Shown: positions 54,176 to 62,146 of the stretch, piece by piece
Layout of the letters: each line of letters opens with the position of its first letter
Position numbering within the stretch: the first letter of the stretch is position 1
Assembly: GCA_016787805.1 (NCBI GenBank)
Contig: JAEUTY010000016.1
Coordinates: 1 to 64,000 of the forward strand
Length of the DNA stretch: 64,000 nucleotides
Source: Flavobacterium sp.
GTDB taxonomy: Bacteria > Bacteroidota > Bacteroidia > Flavobacteriales > Flavobacteriaceae
Direction of reading: 5' to 3'
Made by a program: the position numbers and the translations under genes
Notes under the pieces: generated by a model
What the model saw: only the letters and a program-made list of their open reading frames with translations
Told to the model about the DNA's origin: nothing
The model's database searches: none

Positions 54176-54931
54176 ATGAATATCATCATTATCGAAGACG
54201 AAAAACCAGCAGCTCGATTGCTCCAACGCAAAGTTGAAAAATTGGGTTTACAAGTTAATACACTTTTACATTCAGTAGAAGAGTCCATTACTTGGTTCCA
54301 AAACAACCAACATCCCGATTTGATTTTTTTGGATATTCAATTGTCGGATGGTTTATCGTTTGAAATTTTTGAAACCATTGATATCAAAAGTGCTGTGATT
54401 TTTACTACTGCTTACGATGAATATGCTTTGCGTGCCTTCAAATTGAATAGTATTGATTATTTGTTGAAGCCAATTGACGAGGATGATTTGTCAATTGCAA
54501 TTACAAAATTCAAAAATCAATTTCAAAAAAGTAGCGTGACTGCATTGGATTTTGAAGCCATCAAAAAAATGTTGATCAACCCAATTGATCGTGAATACAA
54601 AAAACGATTTACCATCAAAATGGGACAGCAATTAAAAATGATTCCAATTGAAGAAGTAGAATGTTTTTTTAGCGAAAACAAAGGTACTTATTTGCACACT
54701 TTTGATAACCGCGATTACTTATTGGATAACACTTTAGAGCAGTTGGAAACCGAACTCGATCCGAAAGCGTTTTATCGCGTTTCGCGAAAATTTATTATTC
54801 CTTTAAAAGCAATTAAGGAAATTCAATTGTACAGCAATTCGCGATTGAAAGTCATTTTGCCTACTTACAAAGACGATGAGGTAATTGTAAGCCGCGAAAA
54901 AGTGAGTGATTTTAAAGAATGGTTGAGTTAA
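54176..54931 (+). CDS. LytTR-family response regulator
   Basis: A 251-residue regulator: receiver with the acidic EDEKPAAR start, phosphoacceptor Asp in LIFLDIQLSDG, and Lys in YLLKPID. The LytTR DNA-binding domain occupies ~150-250 (YKKRFTIKMGQQLKMIPIEE, FFSENKGTYLHTFDNRDYLL, and FYRVSRKFIIPL). It pairs with the kinase four genes upstream. A clear two-component output. Confidence 0.93.
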   Translation: MNIIIIEDEKPAARLLQRKVEKLGLQVNTLLHSVEESITWFQNNQHPDLIFLDIQLSDGLSFEIFETIDIKSAVIFTTAYDEYALRAFKLNSIDYLLKPIDEDDLSIAITKFKNQFQKSSVTALDFEAIKKMLINPIDREYKKRFTIKMGQQLKMIPIEEVECFFSENKGTYLHTFDNRDYLLDNTLEQLETELDPKAFYRVSRKFIIPLKAIKEIQLYSNSRLKVILPTYKDDEVIVSREKVSDFKEWLS

Positions 54932-55420
54932 TTATTGGATTGGCGGAATTTCTACTATCCACATCATAATCATTCCTAAAATACCTCCCAAAATAGCTAA
55001 GATTACAAACAATTTAATTGCTGATTCCGAAGGATTATCTGTAATTTTACCAAAACTATTAAAACGAATTATTCCGGGATGATCTGCTAAAAAAGCAGCA
55101 CCATTATTGAAAAATACAAATCGAATTAAGGCCAACCAAATTATAATAACGAAAGCATGAAGAATCAATACGATTGGTTTCATATCTGCAGGTCTGAAGT
55201 AATCAAAAACAGAAGATGTCAAACCGCTTAGGTTTCCTAATCCCATAATAATCCATGGAATTAGTCCAAAAATCAAGAAATTCTTAATAATAAGGTTGTA
55301 TCCTTTTTCTCTTTCTGGCTTTTCATCTATGTAAACTTGTAGATGTTTTTTAAGGATAAAAATATTTATGATTGTAGCTAGAATAAAAAGAATCCAAGCA
55401 AATTTAAAAACTATTTCCAT
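54932..55420 (-). CDS. Small integral membrane protein
   Basis: A 162-residue protein with about four membrane helices (FKFAWILFILATIINIFIL; NFLIFGLIPWIIMGLGN; LILHAFVIIIWLALIRF; LFVILAILGGILGMIMMWI). No family is recognised. It lies on the minus strand 8 nt downstream of ctaA, so it may be co-transcribed with it. The stop meets the end of the LytTR gene. Confidence 0.7.
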   Translation of the reverse strand: MEIVFKFAWILFILATIINIFILKKHLQVYIDEKPEREKGYNLIIKNFLIFGLIPWIIMGLGNLSGLTSSVFDYFRPADMKPIVLILHAFVIIIWLALIRFVFFNNGAAFLADHPGIIRFNSFGKITDNPSESAIKLFVILAILGGILGMIMMWIVEIPPIQ

Positions 55421-55428
55421 TTTTTTTA

Positions 55429-56448
55429 TTATTTACTCAATCGATGCAAACTGTACGTCATCGCGCTCAGCAAAAAGAAAGCCATAATTTGGTGCGTCAA
55501 TCCTAACCACAACGGAACCGAATAAAGTAAAGTTAATACTCCTAACAAAAATTGAAGAAATACCAAAATCACTAATGTTGTTAAGCCTGATTTTTGTTGG
55601 CTGGTAAGATTGAATTTTTTACTTCTTGAATACAAATAAACGATCATTCCTACTACTACATATGCAAATGTTCGATGTACGAATTGAACACCACTTTTGC
55701 CTTCAGTAAGTCGTAGTAACCACGAATCTTTTTCGAGTACAATACTTTCGTGAAAAAACTGTCCGTCGTTCATCAACGGCCAATGATTGTGCAGTAATCC
55801 AGCATTCAATCCAGCCACAAATCCGCCATAAATAATTTGGATTAATAAGAAAACCAGAGCAATTCGCGCTATTTTTTGCAACGGAACCAAAGCTTGTTTT
55901 CGTTCGGGATAGATTAAATCCAAAGCAACCCAAAGTGTGTAAGCAAAAGTAATAAACGCAAAGGTCAAGTGCAATGAAAGGCGAAAATGACTCACATCTG
56001 GATTATCAATTAAGCCGCTTTTTACCATAAACCAACCCAAAAAACCTTGAAAAGCGCCCATTCCGAGTAAAACAATGCATTTTTTAATGGTGGCAGCATC
56101 GAGTTTCTTTTTGATTAAAAAATACACAAACGGAATGATAAAAACCACGCCAATAATACGACCGATAAAACGATGAAACCATTCCCAAAAATAAATGAAC
56201 TTGTAATCATCGAGACCAAAATCATTGTGAATATTGATTTTTTGGTACTCTGGAAATTTCTTGTATTCATCGAATGCAGCTTGCCATTTTTCTTCGCTCA
56301 AAGGCGGAAAAGTGTCGGTTACTAAATGCCAATCGGTCATTGAAAGTCCCGAATTAGTCAAGCGAGTAATTCCGCCCACGGTAACCATAATAAAGAGTAA
56401 AATACAACCTGAAAGTAGCCAATAAATGACCGATTTATTTGAATTCAT
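55429..56448 (-). CDS. ctaA: Heme A synthase (CtaA/COX15)
   Basis: A 339-residue protein with about eight membrane helices. The conserved heme-ligand segments are FWEWFHRFIGRIIGV, SLHLTFAFITFAY, FVHRTFAYVVVGM and GLTHQIMAFFLLS. It converts heme O to heme A for cytochrome oxidase. The N-terminal VGGITRLTNSGLSMTDWH is diagnostic. The promoter box is at 56483-56490. Confidence 0.93.
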   Translation of the reverse strand: MNSNKSVIYWLLSGCILLFIMVTVGGITRLTNSGLSMTDWHLVTDTFPPLSEEKWQAAFDEYKKFPEYQKINIHNDFGLDDYKFIYFWEWFHRFIGRIIGVVFIIPFVYFLIKKKLDAATIKKCIVLLGMGAFQGFLGWFMVKSGLIDNPDVSHFRLSLHLTFAFITFAYTLWVALDLIYPERKQALVPLQKIARIALVFLLIQIIYGGFVAGLNAGLLHNHWPLMNDGQFFHESIVLEKDSWLLRLTEGKSGVQFVHRTFAYVVVGMIVYLYSRSKKFNLTSQQKSGLTTLVILVFLQFLLGVLTLLYSVPLWLGLTHQIMAFFLLSAMTYSLHRLSK

Positions 56449-56482
56449 TTTTTTGAGTTTCTGAGCGACTGAGTCGGATATG

Positions 56483-56490
56483 CAAATTTA
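56483..56490 (-). promoter_or_regulatory. -7 promoter box (minus strand TAAATTTG)
   Basis: CAAATTTA on the plus strand; 34 nt before the ctaA ATG. Confidence 0.45.
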
Positions 56491-56550
56491 ATTAGAAAAT
56501 AACTTTTTGTATTCGAACAATTTATAAATTTTAAGTAATAAAAAACACAA

Positions 56551-57972
56551 CTACTTAGTCACTTTCTTCAGTCCCAATTTCGTTGCTCTGGCTAAAACAA
56601 AATCGTAAGCAGCTTGGTATTCGTTGGGAATTTCGCCTTCCAGAATGGCTTCTTTTACGGCCTCTTTTAAAATACCAATTTCGCGTGAAGGCTTTAAATT
56701 AAACAATTCCATGATTTCTTCTCCCGAGATTGGTGGTTGAAAGTTGCGCACTTTATCACGTTCTTCCACCTCAATTATTTTGCGTCGAACAATGTCAAAA
56801 TTATTGTGGTATTTTTTGAATTTGGCGGGATTTTTAGTGGTAATATCAGCTTCACACAAAGTCATCAAATCGTCCACATCTTCGCCTGCATCAAAAACCA
56901 AACGACGTACTGCTGAATCGGTGACAATATCTTCTGACAAAACGATGGGTCGCGAACTCATCATGACCATTTTTTGCACAAATTTTAACTTGTTGTTCAA
57001 AGGCATGTGCAAACGTTCAAAGATTTTTTTCACCATTTTTCCGCCTAAAAACTCGTGTCCGTGAAACGTCCAACCTTGTTTTTTGTTGAACTTTTTGGTC
57101 GGAGCTTTTCCTATATCGTGTAATAAAGCGGCCCAACGCAACCAAACATCATCGGTATTCGGACAAATATTATCAACCACTTCTAACGTATGGTAAAAGT
57201 TGTTTTTGTGGGTTTGACCTTCAATTTCTTCGACATTATTCAATGCGGTAAGTTCTGGTAAAATAATGTCCAACAAACCTGTTTTGTATAAATGTAAAAA
57301 TCCAATTGAGGGTTTATTGGTTGATAGAATTTTATTCAACTCGTCTACAATTCGCTCGCCAGAGATGATTTTGATTCGCTCGTTATTGCGTTGAATGGCA
57401 TCCAATGATTCGCGCTCAATTTCAAAGTCTAACTGACTTGCAAATCGAATAGCGCGCATCATTCGCAAAGGATCGTCAGAGTAAGTTATATCTGGATTTA
57501 AAGGCGTTTTGATGATTTTGTTTTCCAAATCAGATAAACCATTAAAAGGGTCGATCAATTCGCCAAAATTGCTTTCGTTTAGTGAAAAAGCCAATGCATT
57601 AATAGTAAAATCACGACGGTTTTGATCGTCTTCCAAAGTACCATTTTCAACCAAAGGATTGCGGCTGTCATGGTTGTACGATTCTTTTCGAGCGCCAACA
57701 AATTCAATATCAATTTCTTTGTAACGAAGCATGGCTGTTCCGTAGGTTTTAAAAATTTGAACCTTAGGTTTGTTGGGAAGTAATTCGGACACTTTAAGAG
57801 CCAAGTCAATTCCGTTTCCAATGGCTACAATATCGATGTCTTTTTTAAAGTCGCGTTGCAGCAAAAGATCACGCACAAAACCACCAATTACATAAACATC
57901 TTGATTTAATTCTTTTGACGCTTTTGTAATTACAGAAAAAATAGGATGATCTAATTGAGATTTAAAATTCAT
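56551..57972 (-). CDS. cca: CCA tRNA nucleotidyltransferase with HD domain
   Basis: A 473-residue class II nucleotidyltransferase. The head has [12 protein letters not shown] and the metal pair in KDIDIVAIG (D45, D47), then [11 protein letters not shown] and [15 protein letters not shown], and the body [10 protein letters not shown]. An HD domain follows ([12 protein letters not shown]-like, then [15 protein letters not shown]). It adds CCA to tRNA 3' ends, which is needed here because the tRNA-Glu gene lacks CCA. It overlaps tsaD-like by 11 nt and is the last gene of the seven-gene operon. Confidence 0.95.
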   Translation of the reverse strand: MNFKSQLDHPIFSVITKASKELNQDVYVIGGFVRDLLLQRDFKKDIDIVAIGNGIDLALKVSELLPNKPKVQIFKTYGTAMLRYKEIDIEFVGARKESYNHDSRNPLVENGTLEDDQNRRDFTINALAFSLNESNFGELIDPFNGLSDLENKIIKTPLNPDITYSDDPLRMMRAIRFASQLDFEIERESLDAIQRNNERIKIISGERIVDELNKILSTNKPSIGFLHLYKTGLLDIILPELTALNNVEEIEGQTHKNNFYHTLEVVDNICPNTDDVWLRWAALLHDIGKAPTKKFNKKQGWTFHGHEFLGGKMVKKIFERLHMPLNNKLKFVQKMVMMSSRPIVLSEDIVTDSAVRRLVFDAGEDVDDLMTLCEADITTKNPAKFKKYHNNFDIVRRKIIEVEERDKVRNFQPPISGEEIMELFNLKPSREIGILKEAVKEAILEGEIPNEYQAAYDFVLARATKLGLKKVTK

Positions 57973-58957
57973 TTAAGGGTAATCTTAGTTGTACTTTAGG
58001 TTCTTTATGAATACCGTATTTAATATAATCCCAAGTTGCTAAAGCAATCATTGCGCCATTATCGGTTGACCATTTCAAGGGTGGTAAACATAGTTCAACA
58101 TTCAACTCATCACATAAAATTTGCGCTTGTTCTCTGATTTGCGGACTAGCAGCAACACCTCCTACAATAATAAATGATTTGGAAGGATTTAATAGCAATG
58201 CTTTGCGCGATTTTGTAATGATAACATCTAGAACCGTTTGAACAAATGAGGCCGCGATTGTATTTTTACAAATGTTTTCTGGATTTTTTTCGATGTACCT
58301 TGCCACAGCTGATTTTAAACCTGAAAACGAAAAGTCAAATCCTTCGTTGATGATTGGTTTTGGAAATGGAATTGTAGCTTTTCCATCTTTGGCTAATTTA
58401 TCAATTATTGGACCGCCAGGATAACCTAAATCAAGCATTCGGGCTACTTTGTCGTACGTTTCACCAACAGAATCGTCTTTGGTAGTTCCTAAAATTTCGA
58501 TTTCAGTGACACTCTTCATATAAGCCAAAATGGAATGTCCGCCCGAAACCAACAAAATTGTAGCGGGATAATTTACTCTTTTCATTTCCAAATCGGCACT
58601 TCGAATATGGCCTCGCAAATGATTGACTCCGATAACAGGTTTGTTCCAACTTATTCCTAATCCGATTGCTGTGTTGATTCCTACCAACAACGAACCAATT
58701 AATCCAGGTCCGCGTGTAACACCAATGGCTTTTATGTCAGAAAGTTGGATGTTGCTTTTTTTGAACGTTTCGTCGATAGTTGGAATAATTGATAATATGT
58801 GTTCTCTGGCAGCAAATTCAGGATAAACGCCACCAAATTGATTGTGAATATCAATCTGAGAAGAAATCACAGAAGAAATCACATTTCCATGTTCATCAAC
58901 AATACCAATTGCTGTGTCGTCACATGACGTTTCAATTCCTAAAATTAAATTACTCAT
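57962..58957 (-). CDS. TsaD-like ASKHA protein (divergent copy)
   Basis: A 331-residue protein. [14 protein letters not shown] is the N-terminal ASKHA phosphate loop, then [50 protein letters not shown] and [10 protein letters not shown], all as in TsaD. The metal motif reads NHLRGH (H113, R115, H117) instead of the usual HxE/QxH, so the acidic or amide residue is replaced by Arg. Canonical Bacteroidetes TsaD, as I remember it, starts near ESSCDDTAAAV and has HMQAH. I infer a second, specialised copy. It transfers a threonylcarbamoyl-like group. It overlaps the genes on both sides (8 and 11 nt). Confidence 0.85.
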   Translation of the reverse strand: MSNLILGIETSCDDTAIGIVDEHGNVISSVISSQIDIHNQFGGVYPEFAAREHILSIIPTIDETFKKSNIQLSDIKAIGVTRGPGLIGSLLVGINTAIGLGISWNKPVIGVNHLRGHIRSADLEMKRVNYPATILLVSGGHSILAYMKSVTEIEILGTTKDDSVGETYDKVARMLDLGYPGGPIIDKLAKDGKATIPFPKPIINEGFDFSFSGLKSAVARYIEKNPENICKNTIAASFVQTVLDVIITKSRKALLLNPSKSFIIVGGVAASPQIREQAQILCDELNVELCLPPLKWSTDNGAMIALATWDYIKYGIHKEPKVQLRLPLNEF

Positions 58958-59546
58958 GGTTTAATATTTGTTGAATTATTGCACTAGGAATTGCTCCTTC
59001 GCGCTCAATAACAGGTGGATTTACGCGACAATTTACTAGTGTTGACGGCGTTTCATTTCGGATACCATCATCAATAACCAAATCAGGTTTTCCGTTAAGG
59101 TCATTCAAAATTGCAATCACATTATTAGGTGTTTTATTTCCATGTTTGTTCGCACTTGTAACCAACAAAGGTCCAGTTTTTTCTAAAATTGAAAGTAAAT
59201 TTTGATCATCAGGAATACGAATAGCAACCTCGACTCTTCCTTTGAGCCAATCTTTTTTTGAAACATCTTTAAATCCGACTGCCAAAGTTAAAGCGCCTGG
59301 AATTAAATCAGAACTCAATAATTTCTTGGCAGCTTCTGTAATTTCAACACCTAAATCTTCAATGTCATTGACCGAATGAACCATAATAGGTAAATTCACT
59401 GATTTGGGTCTTGATTTTAATTGATATAATTTATCGATTGCAAGTTCACTTCCAGGTTTAATTGCCAAACCATAAACCGTGTCTGTGGGAACGAGCAATA
59501 CGCCATCGTTATTTAAACAGTCGATTATTTTATTGATATTATTCAT
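58950..59546 (-). CDS. TsaC/YrdC-domain protein, complete motif set (YrdC-A)
   Basis: A 198-residue YrdC-fold protein. LLVPTDTVYGLAIKPGS and the K44-S-R46 motif (YQLKSRPKS), then the GALTL region and S131-A-N133 (LVTSANKHGNKTP). These residues line the nucleotide pocket of threonylcarbamoyl-AMP synthases. It should make L-threonylcarbamoyl-AMP from threonine, bicarbonate and ATP. Of the three YrdC proteins in this operon it alone keeps both motifs. It overlaps the tsaD-like gene by 8 nt. Confidence 0.88.
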   Translation of the reverse strand: MNNINKIIDCLNNDGVLLVPTDTVYGLAIKPGSELAIDKLYQLKSRPKSVNLPIMVHSVNDIEDLGVEITEAAKKLLSSDLIPGALTLAVGFKDVSKKDWLKGRVEVAIRIPDDQNLLSILEKTGPLLVTSANKHGNKTPNNVIAILNDLNGKPDLVIDDGIRNETPSTLVNCRVNPPVIEREGAIPSAIIQQILNHE

Positions 59547-59608
59547 TTTTTAACTGTATTACCGTTGTTTATAGCCTTTCTTATTTTATGATATCATCAG
59601 AAAGCAAA

Positions 59609-60334
59609 CTACTTCTTGTTTGTAATTTGAGTTACCAATTCATCGATTTGCTCTTTTGTAATTTGGCCTTCTCTTAAAATAGTGACCGATTTATTGTCGT
59701 TTATTTTAACTACAGTTGAATGGTTTTTATAAAAATCACCGCCTTCAATTGCAATCCAAGTAATTTTTTTTTGTTTTTCTTTGTACAGTTTGGAAATCCC
59801 TTTTTTGACAATAGCAATTGCATCATTAAAATTTTGAACGATAGTATTATTATTATCTCTAACTGCAACTGTTGTAATTGGATAACCAACTATAGTAGAA
59901 ATTTCTCTTTCAATTAGACTATCAGGAATTCTAACTCCAATTGTTTCATCATAACTTTTTATCACTTCTTCAGTATAGTTGGATGGTATATTTGTTTCTT
60001 TTTTGCATACTATAGTAATAGGGCCAGGAGAAAATTCACCCAATAAAGCAGTAGCTATCGGGTTACTTGTAATGAACTTTTTCAGCATTTCTTCATTACT
60101 TACAGCTATTGAAATCTGAACACTATTTCGATTCAAAATTGGGTTAATATATGTATAAATATCCGGATGAGTGGCTACAGTAGCTAATGAATAGCCCGTG
60201 TCACTAGGTAACATTATGAAACCAAATTCAGGTGAAGGCAACTCAAGTACGCTTTTTATCTGGGCAGTACTTTTTGTGTTTACACTCCCGTTTTTTGTCC
60301 TTTCCGATAAATATATAACTCCAATTGGCTCCAT
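59609..60334 (-). CDS. YrdC-fold protein with altered active-site motifs (YrdC-B)
   Basis: A 241-residue protein. The YrdC core begins at residue ~37: FIMLPSDTGYSLA, then LNRNSVQISIAVSN where YrdC proteins have LKxR, and later GEFSPGPITIV and VGVRIPDSL-like (TIGVRIPDSL). The S-x-N motif is missing: the equivalent region reads PITTVAVRDNNNT. A ~35-residue N-terminal extension is present, and the C-terminus (WIAIEGGDFYKNHSTVV, VTILREGQI) is as in the family. It likely cannot make threonylcarbamoyl-AMP in the usual way. It begins directly after the TsaB-like stop (TAGATG). Confidence 0.72.
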   Translation of the reverse strand: MEPIGVIYLSERTKNGSVNTKSTAQIKSVLELPSPEFGFIMLPSDTGYSLATVATHPDIYTYINPILNRNSVQISIAVSNEEMLKKFITSNPIATALLGEFSPGPITIVCKKETNIPSNYTEEVIKSYDETIGVRIPDSLIEREISTIVGYPITTVAVRDNNNTIVQNFNDAIAIVKKGISKLYKEKQKKITWIAIEGGDFYKNHSTVVKINDNKSVTILREGQITKEQIDELVTQITNKK

Positions 60335-60973
60335 CTATATATTATTTTCAGTTATCGGCAAAACAATATTATTTACTGTTGCGTCCTGTTGAATGATATA
60401 GTCAATGTTGTTATTCATGAATTCTACATCACAATATTCTAAAGGTTCTTCCAAAATTGTAGTTGATTTTACAATTTCTTTTAAAAGTTCATTATGTTGA
60501 CCGACTATAGCAATAGCAGGATAATTTGCGGTTAATTGCGGAACAACTTCGGCTAATTTTCCATATGTGATCGTAAATTTATGTTCACTTTCAAAAAAAC
60601 CAATAAAAGCAAAGTCATTGATTGATTTTGCTGTACCTATTACTGGAACTAAATTCTTTTTCCAAATTTTCAAACACATAATTTCGATCGAAGAAATGGA
60701 GTAAATAGGTTTTTTTAACCCGAAAGCCATGCTATTTGCTATTGCAACACCCGATCGAGTTGCACTAGTTCCTCCTGGTCCACGATCAACAATAATTTGG
60801 TCAATTTTGTTCGAATCGATGTTGGCTGTTTTTAAGCCTTCTGCAACAATACTAGCTATTTCTTTATTTGTAAACTCAGTATTTGCTTTTTCAGAATTAA
60901 AAAGAATGTCATGATTATTGCTAATCAAAACTTTGAATTGACTGAAGGAAGAGGAAATTAATAATGTAATCAT
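60335..60973 (-). CDS. TsaB-like ASKHA protein (divergent)
   Basis: A 212-residue protein. The best match to TsaB is IVDRGPGGTSATRSGVAIAN (residues 61-80), in the position of GPGSFTGLRIG of canonical TsaB; the SFTGLR part is changed. The preceding phosphate loop is shortened (LISSSFSQFKVLI) and the usual TSTE/DT residues are not obvious. It has a C-terminal half of mixed strands (YPAIAIVGQHNELL). In t6A synthesis TsaB binds TsaD and helps it act. Assignment rests on one motif plus gene context. It overlaps the TsaE-like gene by 4 nt. Confidence 0.72.
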   Translation of the reverse strand: MITLLISSSFSQFKVLISNNHDILFNSEKANTEFTNKEIASIVAEGLKTANIDSNKIDQIIVDRGPGGTSATRSGVAIANSMAFGLKKPIYSISSIEIMCLKIWKKNLVPVIGTAKSINDFAFIGFFESEHKFTITYGKLAEVVPQLTANYPAIAIVGQHNELLKEIVKSTTILEEPLEYCDVEFMNNNIDYIIQQDATVNNIVLPITENNI

Positions 60974-61449
60974 AATAAATTCGCCTTAGCGTTTAAATCG
61001 TCAATAATAGTGTTGTAATGGTCAGATTGTGAGGATAATGTGAATTTTCTTTTGGTTGGTTCATCAAAATTATTCTCGATGGAAATGGAAAAATAATTGT
61101 CAAATAATCCTGAAAATTTGTTTCCCCATTCAATCAATACAATCGATTCATCAAAGTAATCCATGATGCCAAGCTCTATGAACTCGCGTGGCGAATCAAT
61201 TCGATACAAATCCAAATGAATGATTTTTTTGAAATCGGTTTCATAAATATTGGCTAAAGTAAAAGTTGGACTTGTCACATCGCCATTGTAATCATAACCT
61301 GAGCAAAAACCTTTGACAAATTGCGTTTTTCCAACTCCTAGAGTTCCGTCCAATAAAATTACATCGCCGTTTTTGAAACAACTGCTAATGCTTTTTGCAA
61401 AGTGCATGGTTTCAATTTCATTTGCCGTAATGATTTCACAATTTTTCAT
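60970..61449 (-). CDS. TsaE-like P-loop ATPase
   Basis: A 159-residue ATPase. Walker A GTLGVGKTQFVKG (K41, T42), then VTSPTFTLANIYE, the metal-site LDLYRIDSPREFIELGIMDYF and IVLIEWG. All match TsaE, which cycles the TsaB-TsaD complex. The last ~45 residues are variable. It is 3 nt downstream of YrdC-C and overlaps the TsaB-like gene by 4 nt (ATGA). Confidence 0.88.
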   Translation of the reverse strand: MKNCEIITANEIETMHFAKSISSCFKNGDVILLDGTLGVGKTQFVKGFCSGYDYNGDVTSPTFTLANIYETDFKKIIHLDLYRIDSPREFIELGIMDYFDESIVLIEWGNKFSGLFDNYFSISIENNFDEPTKRKFTLSSQSDHYNTIIDDLNAKANLL

Positions 61450-61452
61450 TCC

Positions 61453-62022
61453 TTATTTTTTTAAAATCTTAAATTCTGAATTGGATTTTATTTTGATGAC
61501 ACTATGTAAGTCCATCAAAATTCGCTCATGGTGCAAATTTACTACATAGTCAACTCCTTTTATAATTTCCGGACTTATTTCTTTAAATGATTTTGGAAAA
61601 AACATTCCTGAAACATTGGCCGAGGTAACTGCCAAAGGTTTCTTCATTCGTTCTAGCAATTTGTAACAAAAAGGTTCTTTTACCAATCGAAAACCTAATG
61701 ATTTTTCGTTGGAGATAAGAGAAGTCGCAACATTTCTTGGGTTGTCTAAAATCAAAGTTGTTGGTCTTTCAGAAAGGTCTAAAATCTGCCAAGCTACTTC
61801 TGGAATATCTTTAAAAACAGTGTACAACATTCGGTCACTATTCATTAAAACGATAGCGTCACTTGTTAGTTCTTTGTTCGTAAGTTGTTTTATTTTGGAA
61901 ATGGCTTCTTCATTGCTAGCATCACAACCAATTCCCCAAACAGTGTCGGAAGGAAATAAAATTATTCCTCCATTTTTAATAACTTCAAAGGCATTATGAA
62001 CTTCTACATTACTATCACTCAT
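61453..62022 (-). CDS. YrdC-fold protein lacking K-x-R (YrdC-C)
   Basis: A 189-residue protein, first gene of the operon. FPSDTVWGIGCDASNEEAI is a good YrdC start. The next motif, usually K-x-R, reads T48-N-K50 (KQLTNKELTSDAIVL). The S134-A-N136 motif (AVTSANVSG) is intact. The C-terminus (GVDYVVNLHHERILM) is like housekeeping Sua5/TsaC of flavobacteria. It could be a decayed or specialised housekeeping synthase. The gene has its own promoter at 62042-62049. Confidence 0.8.
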   Translation of the reverse strand: MSDSNVEVHNAFEVIKNGGIILFPSDTVWGIGCDASNEEAISKIKQLTNKELTSDAIVLMNSDRMLYTVFKDIPEVAWQILDLSERPTTLILDNPRNVATSLISNEKSLGFRLVKEPFCYKLLERMKKPLAVTSANVSGMFFPKSFKEISPEIIKGVDYVVNLHHERILMDLHSVIKIKSNSEFKILKK

Positions 62023-62041
62023 ACTCGTTTTTTAAGGTCGA

Positions 62042-62049
62042 CAAAGATA
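62042..62049 (-). promoter_or_regulatory. -7 promoter box (minus strand TATCTTTG) of the t6A-like operon
   Basis: CAAAGATA on the plus strand; 19 nt before the YrdC-C ATG. No other clear promoter box is seen within the seven genes downstream. Confidence 0.55.
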
Positions 62050-62116
62050 TTTATATTCGTCAAAAATTGCTAACAAAGTTTGAATAATTGTAGTGTTTTT
62101 GCTAATTCTAAATCCT

Positions 62117-62124
62117 TATATTTG
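62117..62124 (+). promoter_or_regulatory. -7 promoter box TATATTTG of pseB
   Basis: TATATTTG is a full match to TAnnTTTG, with a TTTG 15 nt upstream (62098-62101). The pseB ATG is 22 nt later. Confidence 0.6.
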
Positions 62125-62146
62125 CATTTTAAATGAGGTTATAACT

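Noticed and set aside
61453-62022. YrdC-C as a pseudogene because K-x-R is absent
   Set aside because: The frame is intact, the S-x-N motif and C-terminus are kept, and it is the first gene of a coupled operon with a promoter; altered function is more likely than decay.
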